A stretch of DNA of 32,206 nucleotides from an uncultured Rothia sp. Lineage in GTDB: Bacteria > Actinomycetota > Actinomycetes > Actinomycetales > Micrococcaceae. The translations under genes were made by a program, and so were the position numbers. How positions within the stretch are numbered: position 1 is the stretch's first letter; each line of letters begins with the position of its first letter. The stretch is from positions 1 to 32,206 of the forward strand of contig NZ_CAKAPD010000016.1 in the NCBI RefSeq assembly GCF_916715725.1. The letters are read 5' to 3'. The notes under the pieces are model-generated. The model had not been told where the DNA came from and did not search any database. It was given only the letters and a program-made list of their open reading frames with translations. Of this stretch, positions 8,934 through 16,582 are shown piece after piece.

Positions 8934-8949
8934 TGTGACTATTATCACG
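8934..8949. promoter_or_regulatory. CRP/GlxR/FNR-family-like binding site
   Basis: TGTGACTATTATCACG matches TGTGA-N6-TCACA at nine of ten conserved positions. cydAB is under CRP control in Mycobacterium smegmatis, so the context is suggestive, but this site lies about 420 bases from the cydA start and would need a distal promoter or looping. Confidence 0.4.
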
Positions 8950-8990
8950 GAAAAATCATGGAATGTGACACGCCAGCCACCGCTCCCCCG

Positions 8991-9024
8991 CAAGGCACCG
9001 CAAGGCACCGCAAGGTGCCGCAAG
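8991..9024. repeat. Three tandem decamers with hairpin, behind the parE-type gene
   Basis: CAAGGCACCG occurs at 8991-9000 and 9001-9010, then with one change at 9011-9020, with CAAG starting a fourth copy at 9021. The array abuts the stop codon. The changed base lets GGCACC (9004-9009) pair with GGTGCC (9014-9019) around a 4-base loop. There is no U-tract; possible U-less terminator or 3' stabiliser. Confidence 0.7.
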
Positions 9025-11127
9025 CTACATATCGATGTTCTCAGTATCCAGCTGATGAGCACCCGCAATGATGAACTCCTTACGCGGAGCCACCTCAGAA
9101 CCCATCAACAAGGAGAACGCACGCTCGGCAGCCTCCGCATCCTCAATGCGAATACGGCGCAACATACGATGACGCGGATCCATCGTCGTCTCAGCCAGCT
9201 GGTCAGCGTCCATCTCACCCAGACCCTTATAACGCTGAATGGGTTCCTTATAGGACACGCCCTGCTCCTGCAAAGAATCCAGAAGCTCGTGCAGCTGCTT
9301 CTCCGAGTAGGTGTACACCATCTCGTTCGGCTTGCCGCGGCGCACCACCTCCACGCGATGCAGCGGCGGAACCGCAGCGTACACGCGACCCGACTCAATC
9401 AGCGGACGCATGTAACGGTAGAACAGGGTCAACAGCAGGGTACGAATGTGGGCGCCGTCCACGTCCGCATCGGTCATCATAATGACCTTGCCGTAGCGAG
9501 CAGAGTCCAGGTCAAAAGTACGGCCCGAGCCTGCACCGATGACCTGAATCAGCGCCGCACACTCAGCATTCGCGAGCACATCAGTCACCGAAGCACGCTG
9601 AGTGTTCAGGATCTTACCGCGAATCGGCAGCAGAGCTTGATACGAAGAAGAACGCGCCAGACGCGCAGTACCCAATGCCGAGTCACCCTCCACAATGAAC
9701 AGCTCAGAATGCTCAACATTGGTCGAACGGCAATCCACCAGCTTAGTGGGCATGGACGAAGACTCCAGCGCGGTCTTACGGCGCTGAGTTTCCTTATGGA
9801 TGCGCGCCGAGACGCGGGTCTTCATCTCAGAGACGACCTTCTCGCACAGAGCAGTCGCCTGAGCCTTCTCCGCACGGGCAGTCGACTCCAGGCGAGCCTT
9901 CAGCGCATCACCCACGACCTTCGACACGATCTGGCGAACCGCCGGGGTACCCAGAATCTCCTTGGTCTGACCCTCAAACTGCGGCTCGGCAAGACGCACG
10001 GTCAGCACGGCGGTCAAGCCGGCGAGCACGTCGTCCTTCTCAATCTTGTCGTTACCCACCTTGTACTTGCGGGCGTTATCGGCAAGGTGCTTGCGCATCA
10101 CGCGCAGCAGGCCCTGCTCAAAACCGGTCGTGTGAGTACCGCCCTTGGGGGTGGCAATAATATTCACGAAGCTGCGGACCGTCGTCTCGTAGCCAATACC
10201 CCAGCGCAGTGCAACGTCCACTTCACAATCGCGTTCCACGTCGGTCAGCTGCGAGCGGCCGTCCTCACCCAGCACGGGCACGGTCTCGGTGAAAGAGCCG
10301 CTGCCGCTAAAACGCCAGGTGTCGGTAATACGCTCATCGTGCGCCAGAAACTCGACGAACTCGCTAATGCCGCCGTCATACTGGAAAACCTCCTCGTGGG
10401 GCTCCAACTCGCCGGGGGTGCCGGGCAGGCGGCGCTCATCGCGGATGCAAATACGCAGACCCGGAATGAGGAACGCGGTCTGGCGCGCACGAGCAGCCAA
10501 GTCCTCGTAGCTGAACTTAGCGTCGGGGGTGAAAATCTGCGGGTCAGCCCAATAGCGCACACGGGTGCCGGTCACGCCGCGCTTAGCGCGACCCACAACC
10601 TGCAGAGCGTCAGTGCCCTCGGTTGCGGGAGTGAACGGATCTTCAGGCTTGGGGGTGCGGCCGGACTCAAAGTGGCCGGGAATGCCGTGGCGGAAGGACA
10701 TCTGGTAGGTCTTCGAGCCACGGTCAACCTGCACGTCCAGGCGGGAAGACAGCGCGTTCACCACGGAAGCGCCCACACCGTGCAAACCACCGGACGCGTT
10801 ATAGGAGCCGCCGCCAAACTTACCGCCGGCGTGCAGCTTGGTGAACACGACCTCCACACCGGACAGGCCGGTGCGCGGCTCAATATCGGTGGGGATACCA
10901 CGGCCATCATCGCGCACCTCAACCGAACCGTCACGGTACAGAATGACCTGAATGGACTGGCCGAAACCGGCGAGCGCCTCATCCACCGAGTTGTCGATAA
11001 TCTCCCAGAGGCAGTGCATCAGGCCGCGAGAGTCCGTGGAGCCAATGTACATGCCCGGGCGTTTGCGTACAGCTTCCAGACCTTCCAGCACGGAGAGGTG
11101 ACGGGCGGTGTAGTTCGAAGACGCCAC
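9025..11127 (-). CDS. parE: Type IIA DNA topoisomerase subunit B, ParE-type
   Basis: 700 residues from a GTG at 11127; AAAGGA lies six bases upstream and the protein then begins at the conserved TARHLSVLEG stretch. Longer frames add 24 residues unlike the family. GHKL ATPase: Glu42/Asn46 in EIIDN, DDGRGIP near 73-79, and GLHGVGAS at 114-121. Transducer: TPKGGTHTTG at 326-335. TOPRIM: EGDSA at 480-484 and DADVD at 553-557. The C-terminal YKGLGEMDADQL is conserved in GyrB/ParE. STDSRGLMHCLWEIIDN, and SSSYQALLPIRGK instead of the gyrase-style GKG motif, favour the actinobacterial ParE-like paralogue over the replication-origin GyrB. It decatenates or relaxes DNA with an A subunit that is not in this window. 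Codons shift from C-ending to T/G-ending along the gene. Confidence 0.9.
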   Translation of the reverse strand: MASSNYTARHLSVLEGLEAVRKRPGMYIGSTDSRGLMHCLWEIIDNSVDEALAGFGQSIQVILYRDGSVEVRDDGRGIPTDIEPRTGLSGVEVVFTKLHAGGKFGGGSYNASGGLHGVGASVVNALSSRLDVQVDRGSKTYQMSFRHGIPGHFESGRTPKPEDPFTPATEGTDALQVVGRAKRGVTGTRVRYWADPQIFTPDAKFSYEDLAARARQTAFLIPGLRICIRDERRLPGTPGELEPHEEVFQYDGGISEFVEFLAHDERITDTWRFSGSGSFTETVPVLGEDGRSQLTDVERDCEVDVALRWGIGYETTVRSFVNIIATPKGGTHTTGFEQGLLRVMRKHLADNARKYKVGNDKIEKDDVLAGLTAVLTVRLAEPQFEGQTKEILGTPAVRQIVSKVVGDALKARLESTARAEKAQATALCEKVVSEMKTRVSARIHKETQRRKTALESSSMPTKLVDCRSTNVEHSELFIVEGDSALGTARLARSSSYQALLPIRGKILNTQRASVTDVLANAECAALIQVIGAGSGRTFDLDSARYGKVIMMTDADVDGAHIRTLLLTLFYRYMRPLIESGRVYAAVPPLHRVEVVRRGKPNEMVYTYSEKQLHELLDSLQEQGVSYKEPIQRYKGLGEMDADQLAETTMDPRHRMLRRIRIEDAEAAERAFSLLMGSEVAPRKEFIIAGAHQLDTENIDM

Positions 11128-11221
11128 GGGAATCCTTTCGGGTGAATATGTCTGCAGTGGTGAACGCGTGCCACCGGGCGGAGTGCGAGTCCGGCTCAAG
11201 TGCTACGGGGGCAGAACGACA

Positions 11222-11249
11222 GCGGGGCACGACGCGTGTCGTGCCCCGC
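11222..11249 (-). terminator. Perfect 12-bp hairpin in the spacer upstream of parE
   Basis: Arms 11222-11233 and 11238-11249 pair perfectly (12 bp, all but two pairs G-C) around a GCGT loop. No U-tract follows. It may be a U-less terminator for the upstream membrane-protein gene, but it also lies downstream of a -10-like hexamer (11274-11279) and could sit in the parE leader. Confidence 0.55.
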
Positions 11250-11273
11250 AGAGCGTTCAACGTTCGGAACTCT

Positions 11274-11279
11274 ATTCTA
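11274..11279 (-). promoter_or_regulatory. Candidate -10 of the parE promoter
   Basis: On the minus strand this reads TAGAAT, a good actinobacterial -10. The -35 region 17-18 bases upstream is not canonical. It would give a leader of about 140 bases containing the 12-bp hairpin. Confidence 0.35.
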
Positions 11280-11350
11280 GCGTGGCTTGGGGAAAAGAGT
11301 GATTAAGACAGTCACCGCTAATGCACTGCTCTGCTCCCACGTTCCTTCCC

Positions 11351-12580
11351 CTAGTGAGCCTCACCCGAGGCGCGCGAGGAGCTCTCGTGACGGTTCGTGA
11401 CCATGATATTGGACTTGAAGTAGAACTCTTCGGGAAGCTCATTCGTGACCGGGCCGTGCGGGAATTCGCTGAGCTTCGGCACGAAGTACCAGTCCATCAG
11501 CTCGCCGCTGCTCTGCTTGAGCACGCGGCGTTCCCTCATGGCGTGGCGTACCTTGCGGCGCAGACGCGGGCTGTCTTTCAAGGTGCTGGTGAAGACCCAC
11601 GGAGTCTCGTAACCCTCGGTGATCATGCCGAAGGTGATGCGCAGGTTGCCGTTCTCGTCGGCGTCCATCGTGAAGTCGCCGTCTGCGATATCGGTGAAGG
11701 CGAGCATCCAGCTGTGTCGGCGTTCGTAGCTTTCGCGGGTGGTCTGCAGCGCCGCAATGATGCGGTGGTCGACCAGCAGCTCCACCTTACGTTCGGTGAT
11801 TTCACCCAGACGAGCGTAGGAGCCGAAGGCTCGGTTTGCGCCGCTGCGGCGAGGCCACTTCGTCACCGCACCGTGCGGCACCTCCCCCGCAAAGGTGAAG
11901 GGGCCCGTCATGGTGCCGGGCAGACGCAGACGCTCAAACGGAGCCGTCGGCAGGAAGGTCGTCAGCAGCTGATCGGAGCTGACCGACTTACCCCAGCGCG
12001 CCATCTCAAAAATGGTCGGTTCGGGGCCTACAGGGTAGATATGCGGCATCTTGCGACCGAACTCGTCAAAGCCCTCAATAAACTCACCGTTGGAGCTGTA
12101 CCCGGGCATGGTCGCACCGAGCGGGCGAGTCCACGACCCCGAATACGGCTTGGTCAGATGTGGGTTCTCCACCGGCAGGATGCTGGTGCGAGCACCCAGG
12201 TAGGCGGGCATGCGCGAGAGGTTACGCCAGGCGAACTTCGCGGCAACAGCCTCGCGCCACCACATCGGGCGTTTGCCCGGGGTCTGCCCGCCCAGGCAGT
12301 GCATGAGCAACCAGAATCCAGCCCAGCCGAGGCACCCTACGGCAACCACGCAGAAAATAATCGTCAGCACAGTGTGCAGGGTTCCGGTCGCCCAGATATT
12401 CGTGGCGATTAGAGCCATGAACGCCACCCACGCCGCCATGACGTACGGGCCGAGCGTAATCATCGGATCGACCACCTTCACGGCGGCAATGACGCGGCGG
12501 TTCAGTCCGCGCCACACGTAGGAGTACGCCCAGCATCCGGCGGCAAGGGCGAGTGCCATCAGCAGAAGAAGGATGAGCAT
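11351..12580 (-). CDS. Membrane-anchored protein of unknown function
   Basis: 409 residues. Three hydrophobic segments lie in the first 100 residues (about 1-20, 40-62 and 66-95), then a soluble part of about 300 residues. That part is rich in aromatic and Pro residues (FLPTAPFERLRLPGTMTGPF, TEGYETPWVFTSTL) and has an acidic DADENGN turn. I do not recognise the family and see no catalytic motif. The N-terminus could be a signal anchor plus hairpin, leaving the C-terminal domain in the cytoplasm. It stands alone between the parE-type gene and the rdgB terminator; the purine-rich GAAAGAGA upstream of ATG is a weak RBS. Coding potential is supported by sustained GC-rich third positions and absence of stops over 1.2 kb. 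Confidence 0.75.
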   Translation of the reverse strand: MLILLLLMALALAAGCWAYSYVWRGLNRRVIAAVKVVDPMITLGPYVMAAWVAFMALIATNIWATGTLHTVLTIIFCVVAVGCLGWAGFWLLMHCLGGQTPGKRPMWWREAVAAKFAWRNLSRMPAYLGARTSILPVENPHLTKPYSGSWTRPLGATMPGYSSNGEFIEGFDEFGRKMPHIYPVGPEPTIFEMARWGKSVSSDQLLTTFLPTAPFERLRLPGTMTGPFTFAGEVPHGAVTKWPRRSGANRAFGSYARLGEITERKVELLVDHRIIAALQTTRESYERRHSWMLAFTDIADGDFTMDADENGNLRITFGMITEGYETPWVFTSTLKDSPRLRRKVRHAMRERRVLKQSSGELMDWYFVPKLSEFPHGPVTNELPEEFYFKSNIMVTNRHESSSRASGEAH

Positions 12581-12943
12581 CGGTGTGTCTCTTTCGCTGC
12601 AGGTTTTTCTACCGCGGTCGGTGACAGCAAGCGTCGGACAGATGCCCCGCTGAAAGGCTCTTCAATAGCAAAACTCGCCTGCCGAAGGTACCTTCAGCAG
12701 ACGAGTTTTCTTTGGTGTCACTAACCTTGAGGTAAAGCTTCTCTACCTATTGTGCCTTTAATTGGTATCCCTGTGGGGGATTTTAGGGGGATGCACGAAA
12801 AAATCGCGCCCAACCCCCGCGTTTTCACCCATCGGACCGGCATAGTGAGACCTGCACAGTAAGACAGGTACGGTGAGACCGGCGCAGTGAGTATGCTCTG
12901 GCTCCTCAGCGACGGTTTTAGACAGAGGTTTTAGACAGCGGTT
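12581..12943. other. 363-base intergenic region between rdgB and the unknown membrane gene
   Basis: No gene is seen. It holds the rdgB terminator (12670-12709), a triple repeat abutting the rdgB stop (12912-12946) and, between 12846 and 12898, imperfect copies of an AGTGAGACC-like motif. The promoter of the membrane-protein gene should lie at 12581-12660 but no clear hexamers stand out. Confidence 0.6.
12670..12709 (-). terminator. Terminator of the murI-rph-rdgB gene group
   Basis: Arms 12670-12689 and 12690-12709 are complementary over 20 positions with the GGTACC centre forming the turn. Two positions are G-U on minus-strand RNA and A-C on plus-strand RNA. The minus-strand arm ends in TTTT, a short U-tract. 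Confidence 0.85.
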
Positions 12944-12946
12944 TTA
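12912..12946. repeat. Tandem triplication overlapping the rdgB stop codon
   Basis: The unit GGTTTTAGACAG recurs with small changes at about 12914, 12927 and 12940 (the last copy cut short). On the minus strand each copy carries CTAAAACC, and the first includes the rdgB TAA. It looks like a local duplication that copied the gene end. Confidence 0.65.
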
Positions 12947-13600
12947 GGAGGTCAGCGCAGCAGCAATCTGAGGAATCAGCGCCTCAAAAGCACGCGCACG
13001 GTGGCTAATCGAGTTCTTAATCTCGGCGGGAATCTCAGCGCAAGACTTGCCAGCGTACTGGCCCTCGTACAGGGCGTTCTCACCGTTCAGCTCCACGGGG
13101 CGCAGAATCGGGTCGTAACCGAAGCCACCCTCCCCCGCCGGTGCGGTCAGCAGCTCACCGGGCAGCTCGCCGTACTCGACCGCCTCAAAACCGCTCGGGG
13201 AGGCAACCGAGGCCGCGCAGCAGAACTTCGCGCCGCGGTGCTCGGCAGGAATATCGCTCAGCTGAGCCAGCAGCAGGTTCAGGTTCGCGGAGTCATCGCC
13301 GTGGCTACCCGCCCAGCGCGCCGAGAAAATACCGGGAGCGCCGTTGAGCACATCCACCGACAGGCCGGAATCATCAGCAATAGCGACCAGGCCGGTTGCC
13401 TCGGCAACAGCGCGCGCCTTCAGCAGGGAGTTCTCAGCGAAGGTCACGCCGGTCTCGGGAACGTCGGGTGCGTTCACGCTGGAGGCGTCAACCACCTGGG
13501 TGTCAACGTCCAGGCCGTCAATGCGTCCGCGCAGAATTTCGCGCAGTTCCTTGAGTTTGCCCTTATTGTGGCTTGCCAGAACAATCTTTGCGTCTGCCAT
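12944..13600 (-). CDS. rdgB: dITP/XTP pyrophosphatase (Ham1/RdgB family)
   Basis: 218 residues. The N-terminal ASHNKGKLKELREIL is the family nucleotide-binding motif. DDSGLSVDVLNGAPGIFSAR is the conserved active-site region, with paired Asp residues, and GEGGFGYDPIL follows. The enzyme hydrolyses dITP, dXTP and similar deaminated purine nucleotides to monophosphates plus pyrophosphate, keeping them out of DNA. It lies 38 bases after rph, an arrangement conserved in actinobacteria (Rv1340-Rv1341 in M. tuberculosis). RBS AAGGAG is seven bases before ATG. A strong terminator follows at 12670-12709. Confidence 0.95.
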   Translation of the reverse strand: MADAKIVLASHNKGKLKELREILRGRIDGLDVDTQVVDASSVNAPDVPETGVTFAENSLLKARAVAEATGLVAIADDSGLSVDVLNGAPGIFSARWAGSHGDDSANLNLLLAQLSDIPAEHRGAKFCCAASVASPSGFEAVEYGELPGELLTAPAGEGGFGYDPILRPVELNGENALYEGQYAGKSCAEIPAEIKNSISHRARAFEALIPQIAAALTS

Positions 13601-13638
13601 AGTTTCTCCTTGTCGACGGAACTAGTTACTGGGACGGG

Positions 13639-14370
13639 TTAGTGTGCCAGTGCTTCACGCTGAATCTGAGCCAGCTCAGCGGTGCCTTCCAGCGCCAGGT
13701 CGAGCAGGCTGTTAAGCTCGTCGCGGTCGAAAGGCGCGCCCTCGGCGGTGCCCTGAACCTCAACGAACTTGCCGCTACCGGTGACGACCACGTTCATGTC
13801 GGTCTCGGCGCGAACGTCCTCGGTGTAGGGCAGGTCCAGCATGGGGGTGCCGTCAATGATGCCGACCGAAATTGCGGACACCGAATCGATCAGCGGGTTC
13901 GCCTTAGCGGGCAGAATCTTCTGCTCCTTCGCCCAAGAAATAGCATCAGCCAGCGCCACGTATGCGCCGGTAATAGAAGCAGTGCGAGTGCCGCCGTCAG
14001 CCTGCAGAACGTCACAGTCGAGCACGATGGTGTTCTCGCCCAGCTCATCCATGTTGATGACCGCGCGCAGGGAGCGACCAATCAGGCGAGAAATCTCGTG
14101 GGTGCGGCCGCCCACGCGACCCTTCAGCGACTCGCGAGAAGAACGGGTGTTGGTGGCGCGCGGCAGCATCGCGTACTCGGCGGTCACCCAGCCCTTACCT
14201 TCGCCCTTGAGCCAGCGCGGCACACCCTCGGTGAAGGATGCGGTGCACAGCACGCGGGTGTTGCCGAACTCGATGAGGGCGGAACCCTCAGCGTTGCGGG
14301 ACCAGCCGCGGGTAATGGTGATGGGGCGCAGTTCGTTGAGGGCGCGGCCGTCTTCGCGGGTTGCAGTCAT
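13639..14370 (-). CDS. rph: Ribonuclease PH
   Basis: 243 residues, standard for RNase PH. It shows GRALNELRPITITRG at the N-terminus, RATNTRSSRESLKGRVGGRT containing the RNA-binding Arg cluster, and CDVLQADGGTRTASITG, the phosphate and catalytic region. It is a phosphorolytic 3'-5' exoribonuclease that trims tRNA 3' ends and acts as a hexameric ring in the cytoplasm. RBS AAGGAG lies six bases before ATG. It is placed between the MBL-fold gene and rdgB. The 3' terminus ends IQREALAH, a normal length, and no degenerate residues are seen. Confidence 0.97.
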   Translation of the reverse strand: MTATREDGRALNELRPITITRGWSRNAEGSALIEFGNTRVLCTASFTEGVPRWLKGEGKGWVTAEYAMLPRATNTRSSRESLKGRVGGRTHEISRLIGRSLRAVINMDELGENTIVLDCDVLQADGGTRTASITGAYVALADAISWAKEQKILPAKANPLIDSVSAISVGIIDGTPMLDLPYTEDVRAETDMNVVVTGSGKFVEVQGTAEGAPFDRDELNSLLDLALEGTAELAQIQREALAH

Positions 14371-14491
14371 GGGTTCTCCTTGAATCTGTCTGCGGGATCT
14401 GTGTCTGTCTGTTGAATCTATGCCGAAAAATGGGCGAGGCTGAGCGCAGTTTGAACTAGTCCAGCTTGTTTTAGCCTAGCTCGGGTTTGGT
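14371..14491 (-). other. Spacer between the MBL-fold gene and rph with repeats of the gene end
   Basis: Directly behind the MBL-fold stop, CTAGTCCAGCT recurs at 14456-14466 and 14491-14501 (the latter spanning the stop codon), with CCTAGCTCGGGTTTGG (14474-14489) as an intermediate copy. No hairpin terminator is obvious, so transcription may read into rph. Confidence 0.5.
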
Positions 14492-15385
14492 CTAGTCCAG
14501 CTCGGGCTTGGGCAGCGCAATCGCGGTGTTCAGCGGCGGATCGAGCACCTCCACCACGTTCAGGGTGGACGTGACCGGGTGAGCCTCCGTCGGGCGCGGG
14601 TAGATGCGGTAGCTTGCCGCCATTTCGGCAATGCCGACCGGGCCAGAGAAAGCGCTGCGCGCCTCCGCACGGGCGATGTCCGGGTCATTCCACACGGGCA
14701 GGTGGGTCAGTAGCAGGTTACGCACGCCCGCCTCCGTGGCGGCCTCGCCGGCGCGCTTGCCGGTCAGGTGGATACCGCGCAGGGCGTCATCACGACCCTC
14801 CTGGTATGCCGCCTCGCAGAGGAACAGGTCAGCGCCGCGCGCAGCCTTGACCAGGCCCTCGCACAGGTCGGTATCTCCCGAGTACGAGAATACGGTGTGG
14901 CCCTCGCGGTCGTTGCAGGTGATGCGCAGCGCGTACGGGTCCTTCGAGGGGTGAACCACGCGGAACGGCTCCACGCGGAAGGGACCAATCTGCACGGGCT
15001 CGCCCTCAGTCCAGGTGTGGTACTCAAACTCGGTGCTCATGCCTGGCTCCGGGTCCAGGCCATGAGTCGCCGAAAGGTACTCGTTAATCGCGGCGGGACC
15101 GTACAGCGGAATGCGGCCCTTGGGCCAGCCGCGCGGATCCCACTTGACCGCCACGTGCAGACCGGACAGGTCGATGCAGTGGTCCGGGTGCAGGTGCGAA
15201 ATCAGAATCGCGTCGATATCGCTCAGATCGATATGGCGCTGGAGCATGCCGAGGGAGCCGTTGCCCATGTCCATGATGATGCGCCAGGTTCGACCCGCGA
15301 AGTCCGTGGCGGTGAGCATGTAGCAACTAGCCGGTGAGACGGGGCCGGGAAAGGAGCCCGTGCAACCGATAACGGTTAGACGCAT
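14492..15385 (-). CDS. Metallo-beta-lactamase-fold phosphodiesterase, Rv1339-like
   Basis: 297 residues. Metal-binding HLHPDH at 64-69 is the HxHxDH motif; a further His follows in VVHPSKDP (about 149), an Asp in YSGDTD (about 171) and a His in LLLTHLPVW. The family is the tRNase Z-like MBL group. The M. tuberculosis orthologue Rv1339 sits between murI and rphA and has been reported as an atypical class II cyclic-AMP phosphodiesterase; the gene order here is the same, so a cyclic nucleotide phosphodiesterase is the best call. Its ATG lies inside the murI 3' end (10-base overlap), indicating translational coupling. Direct RNA-processing activity cannot be excluded. Confidence 0.88.
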   Translation of the reverse strand: MRLTVIGCTGSFPGPVSPASCYMLTATDFAGRTWRIIMDMGNGSLGMLQRHIDLSDIDAILISHLHPDHCIDLSGLHVAVKWDPRGWPKGRIPLYGPAAINEYLSATHGLDPEPGMSTEFEYHTWTEGEPVQIGPFRVEPFRVVHPSKDPYALRITCNDREGHTVFSYSGDTDLCEGLVKAARGADLFLCEAAYQEGRDDALRGIHLTGKRAGEAATEAGVRNLLLTHLPVWNDPDIARAEARSAFSGPVGIAEMAASYRIYPRPTEAHPVTSTLNVVEVLDPPLNTAIALPKPELD

Positions 15386-16428
15386 GAGGTGTCGTCCTTA
15401 GGAGTGGTGCCAGAAAATTCGGTGCCCGCGACAGTGTGTGCTGCCTCTGCAGGATCTGCTGATTCGTCGAGGGTGATATTTCGGTGTGCCGCAAGCATTT
15501 CGGGGGTGAGTGCCGCCAGCGAGCCGGTCGGGTAGCGTTCCGCCACGGAACTGGTGTGGCGCACGTTGGTGACCTCGGGTCCGAGGAAACGGCGTGCTAG
15601 CTGCGAGAACGTCTCAGATTCGCCGGTGGCGAGGAATTCGTGGTGCGGGTTTTCCGCGGGGACCGGGCTTTCAATGGCGTGGTTGAGCAGTTCGCGGTAC
15701 ACGTCCTTCGCGGTCTCATCCGCGGAGGAAACCAGGGTGACGTCCTCACCCATAATGTAGGAAATCACGCCGGCCAGCAGCGGGTAGTGGGTACAGCCGA
15801 GCACGAGGGTGTCCACGCCGGCATCCTTGAGCGGCTGCAGGTACTCGCGGGCGGTCTCCAGCAGCTCGGGGCCGGAGGTAATGCCCTTCTCCACGAACTC
15901 CACGAAGCGCGGGCACGCCACCGAGTGCACCTCAAGGTTCGGGGTGATCGCGAAAGTGTCCTCGTAGGCGCGGGAGGTGACGGTCGCCTCCGTCGCAATC
16001 ACGCCGATCTTGCGGTTACGGGTTGCGGCGAGCGCACGGCGGGCGGCGGGCTGAATCACCTCGATGACGGGGATGCCGTACTGGCGGGTGTAGCGTTCGC
16101 GGGCGTCGCGGAGCACCGCTGCGGAGGCGGTGTTGCAGGCGATGACGAGCATTTTCACGCCGGAGTCAACGAGCTCATCCATGATGCGCAGTGCGTTGGC
16201 GCGTACTTCTGCGATTTTGAGGGGGCCGTAGGGGCCGTGGGCGGTGTCGCCGACGTAGATGATGCGTTCGTGAGGCAGCTGGTCCATGATGGCGCGTGCC
16301 ACGGTGAGTCCACCAACGCCGGAGTCGAAGACGCCGATGGGTGCCGCGGCGGTGGGGCCTACGGGCGCAGGGCTTCCCCAGGGGGTGCGGGCACGGTAGG
16401 GATTTGTTGCGTCGATGCTGTCACTCAT
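15376..16428 (-). CDS. murI: Glutamate racemase with N- and C-terminal extensions
   Basis: 350 residues against about 265-275 for most MurI. Both catalytic Cys are present: Cys98 in VIACNTASAA and Cys212 in LVLGCTHYPLL. Substrate motifs IGVFDSGVGGLTV (31-43) and YVGDTAHGPYG (58-68) are intact. It interconverts L- and D-glutamate in the cytoplasm, supplying D-Glu for peptidoglycan. About 28 residues precede the core, and roughly 55 residues after 295 form a tail rich in Ala, Glu and Thr. The tail is probably disordered; its role is unknown. The stop is overlapped by the phosphodiesterase ATG. A downstream start near residue 30 would give a normal N-terminus but would cut into the core strand, so the upstream ATG is kept. 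Confidence 0.95.
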   Translation of the reverse strand: MSDSIDATNPYRARTPWGSPAPVGPTAAAPIGVFDSGVGGLTVARAIMDQLPHERIIYVGDTAHGPYGPLKIAEVRANALRIMDELVDSGVKMLVIACNTASAAVLRDARERYTRQYGIPVIEVIQPAARRALAATRNRKIGVIATEATVTSRAYEDTFAITPNLEVHSVACPRFVEFVEKGITSGPELLETAREYLQPLKDAGVDTLVLGCTHYPLLAGVISYIMGEDVTLVSSADETAKDVYRELLNHAIESPVPAENPHHEFLATGESETFSQLARRFLGPEVTNVRHTSSVAERYPTGSLAALTPEMLAAHRNITLDESADPAEAAHTVAGTEFSGTTPKDDTSCV

Positions 16429-16582
16429 GTGTCACCTACACTTCGTTATCGGTCGGGTACCACGTTCTATGCTAACTCGCTAAGGTTACCCTTTTAGTCC
16501 GTTGAGCGGTTAGATGAGTCGAGAACCACCATTATGTGGTTGTATATGACGATAGTTTGAGGGGTAATTCGAAAAATTCGTT
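16429..16582 (-). promoter_or_regulatory. Spacer upstream of murI with a small hairpin
   Basis: AACCAC (16524-16529) and GTGGTT (16536-16541) form a 6-bp stem 40-60 bases past the DUF2017 stop, without a U-tract. The remaining AT-rich DNA before murI probably holds its promoter; TAGCAT on the minus strand is a possible -10. Confidence 0.3.

Larger units (their letters stand above)
8515..9024. other. 510-base intergenic region upstream of cydA
   Basis: No coding sequence is seen. From cydA outwards it holds: an imperfect palindrome (8594-8618) with core GACACAGTGTC (8604-8614); a TACTAT -10-like hexamer on the minus strand (8668-8673); four ACGT cores within 41 bases (8677, 8691, 8707, 8714); an AT-rich stretch (8810-8835); a CRP-family-like site (8934-8949); and decamer repeats just behind the parE-type gene. 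The length is unusual for this compact window and suggests complex control of cydAB. Confidence 0.6.

Noticed and set aside
8991..9024. CRISPR-like array
   Set aside because: Units are contiguous decamers without spacers, only three copies, and no cas genes. The same applies to the arrays at 19877 and 29438.
8515..9024. Rex operator upstream of cydA
   Set aside because: No TTGTGAA-N-TTCACAA-like palindrome could be found by eye in the region.
8935..11145. A 736-codon open frame opposite the parE-type gene
   Set aside because: Antisense shadow of a strongly conserved topoisomerase; His/Arg/Gln-rich with no domain resemblance.
11128..11199. 24-residue extension of the parE-type gene
   Set aside because: The GTG at 11127 has AAAGGA at ideal spacing and the family N-terminus starts there.
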